In this document: positions 61,901-64,000 of the stretch, piece after piece
How the letters are laid out: the number at the start of each line of letters is the position of its first letter
Position numbering within the stretch: the first letter of the stretch is position 1
DNA from: Siphonodentalium dalli
Taxonomy: Eukaryota; Mollusca; Scaphopoda; Gadilida; Siphonodentaliidae
Direction of reading: 5' to 3'
Length of the DNA: 64,000 bases
Assembly (NCBI GenBank): GCA_032622095.1
Contig: CP136068.1
Span: 54,770,025 to 54,834,024 of the forward strand
Translations under genes and position numbers: made by a program
The notes under the pieces: model-generated
The model's input: the letters and a program-made list of their open reading frames with translations, nothing else
Told to the model about the DNA's origin: nothing
Database searches by the model: none

Positions 61901-62856
61901 ACTGATGTCAACATCATCGAATCTCGAATAATCACAGTTCACAAAGAAAAGGAGTCAATAAACCTCAATAAGTAATCATTTTAATGTTGAGCGATGTTTC
62001 TTGGCATTACTCACTGTCATCATCATCGTCTTCTGTGGTGTCACCATAATCCGTCGGAATATCACTTGGTGTTACCCCTGACGGCAGCATCGGTGAAGCA
62101 TCCTGGTCATATATCTCATCTGTAACCATAGCGTCCGTGTCTATACCGTTACAAGCCTGCTGACTTTCGGAACACTGTATGTCTGATGAATCAGTATGTT
62201 CCTGCATAGAAAACATTTTAAATTGAACAGATTGCCTTGTATAGTCTTGAGTGACTAATAAAGTTAATGCCTCCAAATGAAGCTACATGATCAAACTAAG
62301 TGTGTGAGAACATTAATGTAACTCCATGTAAAACGTTGCTGATACCCTTGATGACTCACACATTAATACCGTGACATTGGTGCTGACAAATTGGCCAGAT
62401 ATATCAAATAGTTCATTTTTAATCGAACTTTTATTTTCCAACTATATGGTCCCTATTGACAAGTCATGACATAAAATATTCACCATCACATCCATTTTTT
62501 GACACACCAGAAGGTTGCCAAATTATGGCCCTTCATTTATGAATGTATTAGCCGGTTTGTCAGGCTAGATTTGCCCCTGAATTACAACAAATTTTATGTG
62601 CAGTTTCTTGCCAAATGGATTGGGGATTTCGCTGTATTTACGAGATGTCATGTTCCCTGAACTATTTTGTTTGTATGATCTAATTAAGAGTCATGACTAA
62701 TGTCACTGTCTAATGATGATGGAGACTAGAGTTATTTACCTTCTTATCTTTCTGCTCATCAGGGTCCCACAGCATTTCGTCATCACTGGATGTCAATCCT
62801 AGCTCATCACCATAGCTATAGTGTACTAACTTCCAAAACTCCTTCTGGTCCATGGG
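22849..62856 (-). CDS. GRAMD1: GRAMD1/Aster sterol-transfer protein, exons 3' of the GRAM domain (11 exons)
   Basis: Aster proteins sit in the ER membrane at contacts with the plasma membrane and move accessible cholesterol to the ER. The GRAM domain senses the plasma membrane and the VASt/ASTER domain carries the sterol. Eleven exons on the minus strand join with matching phases (0,1,1,0,1,1,1,2,2,0) into 451 residues and a stop. Residues 1-102 form the linker (GDELGLTSSDDE, acidic run). Residues 103 to ~273 form the VASt domain (FNIPVDKIFEYLFTDCPFW, VLPPWSDE, YRKSVWGLVK). A basic loop follows at ~294-302. The membrane helix is at ~343-366 and the coiled-coil tail at 391-451. Order and motifs match vertebrate GRAMD1 proteins throughout. 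The GRAM domain and start codon are beyond the right edge. All introns are GT-AG. Confidence 0.95.
23272..24065 (+). repeat. Old pearl-like element in the J-K intron
   Basis: The 5' end AATGAAAGTGTCAACGACAC, then TGTAGCTCAACTTGG, is shared with 46373 and 53323. It is followed by four or five diverged modules with AAATCCAAGATGGC-like and GGCGGCCAT-like words and TAGAGGTCA blocks. It lies antisense inside a GRAMD1 intron and lacks the 3' hairpin. Confidence 0.65.
24301..24421 (-). CDS. GRAMD1: GRAMD1 exon J (121 nt): C-terminal coiled coil
   Basis: Acceptor TTTTGTTTACAG and donor AAA|GTAAGT, phases 2 and 0. It encodes EAPSSDSEWVSLIKQQEKQ, then HVAELEQWKDILSSSVRLLD. The SEW--L---QEK---EL--W---L-SSV-LLD pattern is the conserved C-terminal helix of GRAMD1 proteins. 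A 15.9 kb intron precedes it. Confidence 0.95.
24700..25456 (+). repeat. GGAC-type module element with three 172-bp units and 3' hairpin
   Basis: Three nearly identical 172-bp units (marker GAATTTTCTAAGT at 24896, 25068 and 25240) contain GGGGCGTAACTCT, GGCGGACGAAACC, CTTGTCCCC and AACCAAAGTTATGAG. A short GGACGGAGGG tract follows. The end is a hairpin CCCCCAAATCTCC-ATC-GGAG, then ATCGGGGG, running into CATAATAA. Confidence 0.75.
25950..27305 (+). repeat. GGAC-tailed module element, long copy
   Basis: It begins with the palindrome GCCGATCACGATCGGC. The body has modules with GGGCCATAACTC, TCAAACCCATATTCGAACTC and ACCAAATTTGGTT (from ~26580). A long GGACGGACAGACGGAC tract follows (27182-27245). 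The end is the hairpin GTTTACCATA-CATGGTATGG, then GTAAAC, before ATAAAA. The short copy at 14652-15245 shares both ends. Confidence 0.7.
27564..28928. mobile_element. Mutator-like element with perfect 68-bp TIRs and 9-bp TSD
   Basis: The first 68 bases (TAGTCCAAGTCTTCTTGTAC ... GTGTTTAGTCCAAG) are repeated exactly as reverse complement at the right end. The 9-bp CCATAATCG flanks both sides (27555-27563, 28929-28937). Long TIRs with a 9-bp duplication fit Mutator-like elements; Merlin is an alternative. The 1365 bp contain only short open frames on both strands and no transposase I recognise, so the copy is non-autonomous. The TIR begins and ends with the same TAGTCCAAG word. Confidence 0.8.
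28940..31290. other. Intronic AT-rich DNA with microsatellites
   Basis: It contains a GATA-type stretch (30055-30090), a (TA)n run (30146-30170) and a duplicated CTACATTTTATGGACC (30272-30304). Nothing else was recognised. Confidence 0.45.
31297..31710. repeat. Rearranged segment with direct and inverted copies
   Basis: TATCTTGGACACTGAATGAA and the following CTAATGGTTATA occur at about 31338-31370 and again at 31674-31706. The block CCCAAAATATGTATCTCC (31310) recurs inverted near 31630. Between them lies one arm of the large inverted repeat that pairs with 35030-35175. Confidence 0.6.
31980..33490. other. Enclosed GC-richer DNA, unknown
   Basis: Several open frames of 60-145 codons lie on both strands with no recognised domain. 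None joins into a longer frame, and no reverse transcriptase, integrase or transposase motif was seen. Confidence 0.4.
33500..33760 (+). mobile_element. 5'-truncated SINE copy
   Basis: It shares ATGGCTGCAGC(T/C)GGTTCATC, GTACAAAT and GGTAATATTGTAC with the 3' half of the SINE at 44769-45188. The tRNA-like head is missing. Confidence 0.65.
33850..34390. repeat. Three ~100-bp GC-rich repeats
   Basis: Units at 33850-33946, 33958-34056 and 34283-34381 share GCAGTAGCTG, CATTGCTGC(T/C)(C/G)TTCTC, GAGGCTGTGGAG and ACGACTA. The repeats keep frames open on both strands (158 codons on minus, 82 on plus). I see no recognised domain or splice context. Confidence 0.6.
35310..36535 (+). repeat. Pearl-like module array (7-8 modules)
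   Basis: The modules repeat AAATCCAAGATGG, GGCGGCCATGTTTTTTGGCC, CCCATCTACATGTCA, ATGATCCGACCAAAGGTACG and CCTGTAGCCCGTG. 35740-36094 is repeated exactly at 36097-36451 (offset 357 bp). The 5' end of the element is missing. The matching 3' end lies at 38205-38344 beyond inserted DNA. Confidence 0.85.
36618..37735. mobile_element. Element whose terminal inverted repeats are minisatellites
   Basis: The left arm (36630-36745) has seven ~16-bp units of the type ACGGACCCTGGCTCTT. The right arm (37580-37730) carries the same units as reverse complement (GGTCCGTATAAGCCAGG). Both arms include one variant ACCGGCTGATACGG unit in the same relative place, so the arms are homologous. The interior holds a three-copy 130-bp tandem repeat and unique DNA. 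The flanks have CCCTAACCCTAAAC on the left and CCCTAAACCCCCTAA on the right. Confidence 0.7.
36760..37110 (+). repeat. 130-bp AT-rich tandem repeat, 3 units
   Basis: TTAATATATAATTATGATTG recurs at 36780, 36909 and 37039. Each unit also has CAAACTTATATTTATGAA and ACACATATATCTGTATTAAT. Confidence 0.85.
37790..38205 (+). repeat. Module repeat with GGAC tract
   Basis: Two modules with AAGTCGAAAAAGGGGGATAA, CTCCACCAAAAAA, ACAGACGTCATAAAC and GTTCCCATGGT are followed by a GGACGGACAGATG/GGATGGACGGAC tract and GGGGGGTATAATAAT. Same plan as 24700-25456. Confidence 0.6.
38205..38344 (+). repeat. Conserved 3' end of a pearl-like element
   Basis: AAGGAAATTGTTGACG, a CACACGCACACA tract, GACGGATACCAAGCCATGGC, then the hairpin AGCTCAAACTTTAC-AAA-GTAAAGTTGAGCT ending in CTAA. 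It is identical in layout to 58425-58500 plus 59921-59956, and it is the uninterrupted reference for the hAT insertion there. Confidence 0.8.
38350..40100. other. Intronic DNA, nothing recognised
   Basis: No exon-like frame in GRAMD1 orientation and no repeat beyond a poly-T/poly-A run near 39630. Confidence 0.4.
40108..40170 (+). repeat. Dispersed repeat fragment, copy 2
   Basis: AAATTCTAAGGTGGAtacCCCC, then CATGTCGCTGC; partner of 7955-8030. The preceding 270 bp has several diverged GTTGGAAATTT-type words also seen at 44100-44220. Confidence 0.5.
40281..40391 (-). CDS. GRAMD1: GRAMD1 exon I (111 nt): second half of membrane helix
   Basis: Acceptor TTTTCTCTTCTAG and donor TCAG|GTGAGA, phases 2 and 2. 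It encodes VLLLCLFNGILYYKLHSLEK then a Ser/Tyr-rich lumenal stretch. Asn-Gly after a Leu-rich run followed by YYKL matches the LNMMLFYKL segment of the vertebrate proteins. Confidence 0.92.
41047..41125 (-). CDS. GRAMD1: GRAMD1 exon H (79 nt): first half of membrane helix
   Basis: Acceptor ATGTACCTTGTAG (weak pyrimidine tract) and donor TTTAT|GTGAGT, phases 1 and 2. It encodes HIPQKMVQDDTRLGSNIE then IMVAVVLF. It is needed to bring exon G (phase 1) and exon I (phase 2) into one frame, and its HIP start and hydrophobic end match the family. The acceptor choice is the least certain part of the model. A dispersed repeat begins ~70 bp upstream. Confidence 0.82.
41196..41340 (+). repeat. Dispersed repeat with hairpin, copy next to exon H
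   Basis: AATGAGGGTCCCCAGAGGGT, then GAATTTA, pairs with AAATTCACCCTCTGAGAACC, then TCATT. It is followed by TTAGGCCTCAACTGCTATGG. A copy of 18767-18900 in opposite orientation. It lies in the G-H intron just upstream of the exon H acceptor. Confidence 0.7.
41703..41931. mobile_element. MITE made of two nested palindromes
   Basis: Ends CCCTGTGCC and GGCACAGGG. Each end is itself a 69-bp hairpin (41709-41777 and 41857-41925) with the arm GCCAATGCATTCTCTTATAT, then ATGCGAG, paired almost perfectly. The 79-bp middle is AT-rich with TTAACAC...GTGTTAA. The whole element can form either one long or two short hairpins. Confidence 0.8.
42097..42290 (+). repeat. 39-bp tandem repeat, 5 units
   Basis: AGAACATAACTATAACATTT recurs at 42112, 42151, 42190, 42229 and 42268 with no changes seen until the last unit's end. 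Confidence 0.9.
42300..43060. other. Intronic DNA, nothing recognised
   Basis: G-H intron sequence without recognised repeat. Confidence 0.35.
43064..43222 (-). CDS. GRAMD1: GRAMD1 exon G (159 nt): basic juxtamembrane linker
   Basis: Acceptor TCTCTTTTACCAG and donor AAAC|GTGAGT, phases 1 and 1. It encodes SHLRSEAESKDQTGQQQ, then KKKLRKRRSKY, then a Pro/Thr-rich stretch. The basic cluster between VASt domain and membrane helix is typical of the family. Confidence 0.92.
44769..45188 (+). mobile_element. Full-length tRNA-derived SINE
   Basis: The head GGAGCTCCGTGGTCCAGTGG, then TTAGCG, contains a pol III A box (TGGTCCAGTGG), and GGTTCGCAG 50 bases on is a B box. The body includes GACCCTTGAGCAAGG and ATGGCTGCAGCCGGTTCATT. 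The tail ends AATCGCTATATAAAACTGGT, then ATTATTATTACTATTG. A truncated relative is at 33500-33760. It lies antisense in the F-G intron of GRAMD1. Confidence 0.8.
45190..46230. other. Intronic DNA, nothing recognised
   Basis: F-G intron. A 107-codon open frame on the plus strand (45661-45984) has no recognised features. Confidence 0.35.
46235..46288 (-). CDS. GRAMD1: GRAMD1 exon F (54 nt): end of VASt domain
   Basis: A short exon with acceptor TTCTTATTTCAG and donor CTCG|GTTAGT, phases 1 and 1. It encodes NIIEKNADVGLKEYFQMLG including split codons, matching the IEKN--GLE-YF helix that closes the domain. It is too short to find without the reading frame of its neighbours. Confidence 0.92.
46373..46860 (+). 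repeat. Old pearl-like element in the E-F intron
   Basis: 5' end AAATGAAAGTGTCAATGACA, then ATGTAGCTCAACTTGG. Modules with GATCAAAGATGGCTCC, AGCGGCCATGTTTTG, CATCTAGAGGTCACC and CCAAGATGGCC follow. Diverged and without a 3' hairpin. Confidence 0.6.
47282..47649 (-). mobile_element. TTAA-flanked element, family 3, copy 2
   Basis: Starts AGACATATTATGGACTTG on the plus strand after TTAA (47278-47281) and ends GTTTCACATCACT before TTAA/TAAA. It is the reverse complement of 17636-17935 over most of its length. Shared words include TCTATGGAGTGGTATGGT and TAGTAGAATG. It lies in the E-F intron. Confidence 0.8.
48005..48094 (+). repeat. 30-bp tandem repeat, 3 units
   Basis: TTAATCCTTTTTAATTGAGT, then ATGGAAAGTA, occurs three times without change. 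It lies just left of the TTAA element that carries the 50-bp satellite. Confidence 0.9.
48124..50062. mobile_element. TTAA-flanked inverted-repeat element, family 4, expanded by a satellite
   Basis: The left end AGGCCCACTTAATTTTCGAA and right end TTCGAAAATTAAGTGGGACT form 20-bp TIRs (one mismatch). TTAA is present on both sides (48120-48123, 50063-50066). The inverted similarity continues through the ACCAGA...ACATTATA...ACAACATAT and CCATATTATATACCATT blocks into GAGGAA. The left arm contains 31 copies of a 50-bp segment that the right arm has once. Without the extra copies the element would be ~440 bp. Confidence 0.88.
48141..49690 (+). repeat. 50-bp satellite, 31 copies, apparently identical
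   Basis: The unit starts GAATGACCAGATTACATTAT and ends ATATACCATTA. It recurs every 50 bp from 48141 with no difference visible until the last base of the last unit. It lies in the E-F intron of GRAMD1. Confidence 0.97.
50604..50796 (-). CDS. GRAMD1: GRAMD1 exon E (193 nt): VASt domain core
   Basis: Acceptor TTCTATTTTACAG and donor AAA|GTAAGT (an A left over, phase 1). It encodes IWYKESKPGFKYLIDNMV, GGIPYSDSFFVTNRFCITRV and LLVTSEVKYRKSVWGLVK. The IPY-D-F-....R-.ITRV and YRK--WGLVK motifs are diagnostic of the domain. Confidence 0.96.
51382..51506 (-). CDS. GRAMD1: GRAMD1 exon D (125 nt): VASt domain strands
   Basis: Acceptor TAATACACAG and donor CAG|GTTTGT, phases 1 and 0. It encodes DLVLPPWSDEVDENGNRLR then NISYTLTLGASFGPK and TTEKQ, aligning with the HPW...R-I-YT-TL-...-GPK block of Aster proteins. 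A 9.3 kb intron separates it from exon C. Confidence 0.95.
51700..52196 (-). mobile_element. Dispersed element, copy 2 (empty TTAA site)
   Basis: Inverted copy of 17166-17994 without the nested family-3 element. TIR TATTACATGATCC at 51700-51712 and GGATCATGTAATA at 52065-52077. The hairpin ATCCCCAGTTTATAGCGG ... AACTGGGGACTCGTTG lies to 52196. The single TTAA at 51756-51759 marks the empty site. It lies in the C-D intron. Confidence 0.8.
52200..53320. other. Intronic DNA, nothing recognised
   Basis: C-D intron. A short inverted pair around AGGGCAATGTAGGCG/TTCACATTGCCCT (52755-52805) is the only structure noted. Confidence 0.4.
53450..58430 (+). repeat. Array of ~30 modules, ~162 bp each
   Basis: Each module has AAATCCAAGATGGCTGCTGG, CGGCCATGTTTTTTGGCCGA, ATGACCCCAAAAT(T/G)ACTC, CCCATCTACATGTCA, ATGATGATCAGACTAAA and a CCTGTAGCCCGTGCTAAAGG-like block. 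The spacing of the GTACGACC word is 164, 163 and 154 in the first modules. Many 60-107-codon frames across it are repeat artefacts. Confidence 0.93.
58500..59920. mobile_element. hAT-like non-autonomous transposon (1421 bp)
   Basis: Ends CAGGGTTTCCGC(A)AGG and CCT(G)GCGGAAACCCTG. The flanks CAATAGC(C) and CAATAGGT are the two sides of CAATAGCT, which is uninterrupted at 38310 in a sister element, so the ~8-bp duplication is directly visible. The CAGGG start and 8-bp target fit hAT. The interior has a duplicated TGCACGGGATT...GTGGATGAAACTACTC block (58754-58780, 58858-58888) and no transposase frame. Confidence 0.82.
59960..60790. other. Intronic DNA, nothing recognised
   Basis: C-D intron sequence next to exon C without recognised repeat. 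A CCCACTTCGCCTTATT-type word occurs twice near 60115-60150. Confidence 0.35.
60795..60938 (-). CDS. GRAMD1: GRAMD1 exon C (144 nt): start of VASt/ASTER domain
   Basis: Acceptor GATATTTTCAG and donor ATG|GTAAGG, phases 1 and 1. It encodes EVTCGEHDHMEKTYMNDV then FNIPVDKIFEYLFTDCPFW and RRKTY. The F-I-VDK-FE-LFTD-PF pattern is the first helix region of the sterol-binding VASt domain. Confidence 0.95.
61038..61206. mobile_element. Second copy of the double-palindrome MITE
   Basis: Two hairpins (61038-61107 and 61134-61205) share AATGCATTCTCTTATATATG-type arms with 41703-41931. The left hairpin is more diverged, and the spacer is short. It lies in the B-C intron. Confidence 0.75.
61210..62010. 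other. Intronic DNA, nothing recognised
   Basis: B-C intron. A CATAACTC-like remnant may lie near 61320. Confidence 0.35.
62015..62201 (-). CDS. GRAMD1: GRAMD1 exon B (187 nt): acidic linker
   Basis: Acceptor TTTTCTATGCAG, donor ACA|GTGAGT, starts in phase 0 and ends in phase 1. It encodes a Ser/Asp-rich linker with PSDIPTDYGDTTEDDDDD, matching the conserved DIPTE-type acidic stretch before the VASt domain. Reading through the donor gives Ser-Glu-stop, which could be mistaken for a gene end. Splicing to exon C restores a Met codon and the frame. Confidence 0.93.
62740..62856 (-). CDS. GRAMD1: GRAMD1 exon A (39 codons): post-GRAM linker
   Basis: Acceptor TTTTTATTTTCAG before 62856 and donor AAG|GTAAAT after 62740, phase 0 at both ends. 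It encodes MDQKEFWKLVHYSYGDELG followed by LTSSDDEMLWDPDEQ. The YG-ELGLTS-DDE block is a hallmark of the region just after the GRAM domain in GRAMD1 proteins. A decayed copy of this exon lies at 62880-62938. Confidence 0.93.
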
Positions 62857-62879
62857 CTGAAAATAAAAATATATCATCA

Positions 62880-62938
62880 GACCGAGCTCATTGCCATAGC
62901 TACAGTTCACTAGCTTCCAAAACTTCTTCTAGTCCAAA
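62880..62938 (-). pseudogene. Decayed duplicate of GRAMD1 exon A
   Basis: On the minus strand it reads as a ~59-base copy of the start of exon A, giving KKFWKLVNCSYGNELGL after a stop (TAG where exon A has CAG). It ends where exon A continues with TSSDDE. It lies 24 bases upstream of the real exon, so a tandem partial duplication is the simplest origin. The copy has no acceptor as good as that of exon A and cannot be translated through. Confidence 0.75.
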
Positions 62939-62949
62939 GGCGGACAGAT

Positions 62950-64000
62950 GGTAACACCAAATTATTCATAATTGGTTCGTAAGTATTTGATTTGTGGTTG
63001 AGTTGCAGTTGATCAGATTGTGGTTGATCTGACCCTTTAAGCACAATTTCCATCACATTATCCATGACAGTAACAAGAACTGACATTTTAAGTGCCAGTT
63101 TCCACCAAATTATTCATAAGTGGTTGATTGACGGTAAGAAGATCTGACCTGTTATTCATAAGTGGTTGATTGACGGTAAGAAGATATGACCTGTTATTCA
63201 TAAGTGGTTGATTGACGGTAAGTCTTAAGAAGATCTGACCTGTTATTCATAAGTGGTTGACTGACAGTAACAAGATCTGACATTTTAAGTGCCAGTTTCC
63301 ACCAAATTATTCATAAGAGGTTGACTGACGGTAAGAAGATCTGACCTGTTATTCATAAGTGGTTGATTGATGGTAAGAAGATCTGACCTGTTATTCATAA
63401 GTGGTTGATTGACGTAAGTCTTAAGAAGATCTGACCTGTTATTCATTAGTGGTTGATTGACGGTAAGAAGATCTGACCTGTTATTCATAAGTGGTTGATT
63501 GATGGTAAGATCTGATCTGCTATTCATAAGTGGTTGATTGACGGTAAGTCTTAAGACGATCTGACCTGTTATTCATAAGTGGTTGATTGACGGTAAGTCT
63601 AAGAAGATCTGACCTGTTATTCATAAGTGGTTGATTGACGGTAAGTCTTAAGAGGATCTGACCTGTTATTAATAAGTGGTTCATTGACGGTAAGTCTTAA
63701 GAAGATCTGACCTGTTATTCATAAGTGGTTGATTGACGGTAAGTCTTAAGAAGATCTGACCTGTTATTCATAAGTGTTGATTGATGGTAAGAAGATCTGA
63801 CCTGTTATTCATAAGTGGTTGATTGACGGTAAGAAGATCTGACCTGTTATTCATAAGTGGTTGATTGATGGTAAGAAGATCTGACCAGTTATTCATAAGT
63901 GGTTGATTGACGGTAAGTCTTAAGAAGATCTGACCTGTTATTCATAAGTGGTTGATTGATGGTAAGAAGATCTGACCTGTTATTCATAAGTGGTTGATTG
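62950..64000 (+). repeat. 42-50 bp minisatellite, ~20 units, continues past the window
   Basis: The unit GATCTGACCTGTTATTCATA, then AGTGGTTGATTGACGGTAAG, varies by a TCTTAA insertion giving 48-50 bp. Units start about every 42-49 bp from 63110 to the right edge. A longer block with TTTTAAGTGCCAGTTTCCAC occurs at 63088 and 63282, hinting at an older higher-order unit. It lies in the intron before exon A. Confidence 0.9.

Noticed and set aside
62007-62276. 89-codon single-exon gene ending SE-stop
   Set aside because: The first part is intron, and the end is the donor of GRAMD1 exon B. Splicing to exon C keeps frame and family similarity.
63285-63527. 80-codon frame of a 14-residue NQPLMNNRSDLLT repeat
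   Set aside because: It results from a 42-bp minisatellite whose period is a multiple of three. It lies inside an intron, and 48-50 bp units break it elsewhere.

Overview
The window is animal nuclear DNA, AT-rich and dominated by repeats. It fits a mollusc (bivalve or gastropod) best. The reasons are GT-AG introns, pearl-like/Helentron-like module arrays, dispersed repeats that end in GGAC-rich tracts plus a hairpin, a tRNA-derived SINE and a non-LTR retrotransposon. The species assignment is inference.

The main gene is on the minus strand: the 3' part of a GRAMD1 (Aster sterol-transfer protein) gene. Eleven exons lie between 62856 and 22849. They join in frame at every junction into 451 residues plus a stop: acidic linker, VASt/ASTER sterol-binding domain, one C-terminal transmembrane helix and a lumenal coiled-coil tail. 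The N-terminal GRAM domain lies beyond the right edge. The exons total 1356 coding bases inside 40 kb, and the rest is intron filled with mobile DNA. A second coding region, an unidentified basic protein, enters from the left edge (1-264, minus).

Layout. 1-480: 5' end of the left-edge gene with a possible TATA box. 480-22500: intergenic, with a TIR element in a 72-74 bp satellite, a GGTCA-rich repeat, a large inverted repeat, a ~100 bp tandem array, four poly-G tracts, a dead LINE carrying a nested TTAA MITE, a second TTAA MITE, and a dispersed repeat with a third TTAA element inside it. 22500-24421: GRAMD1 exons J and K. 24422-40280: one 15.9 kb intron with two GGAC-tailed elements, a Mutator-like element with a perfect 68 bp TIR, a rearranged inverted-repeat region, a pearl-like array and an element whose inverted ends are minisatellites. 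40281-51506: exons I to D with palindromic MITEs, a SINE and a 31-copy perfect 50 bp satellite born inside a TTAA element. 51507-60794: an intron holding a ~6.6 kb pearl-like element with about 30 modules of ~162 bp, split near its 3' end by a hAT-like insertion. 60795-62856: exons C to A, with a decayed duplicate of exon A just upstream. 62950-64000: a 42-50 bp minisatellite running off the edge.

The most informative signals are snapshots of how mobile elements and satellites form: filled and empty TTAA sites in the same window, a satellite expanded in one arm of an inverted-repeat element while the other arm keeps the single-copy state, and several unrelated repeat families that share one plan (modules, simple-sequence tract, terminal hairpin).
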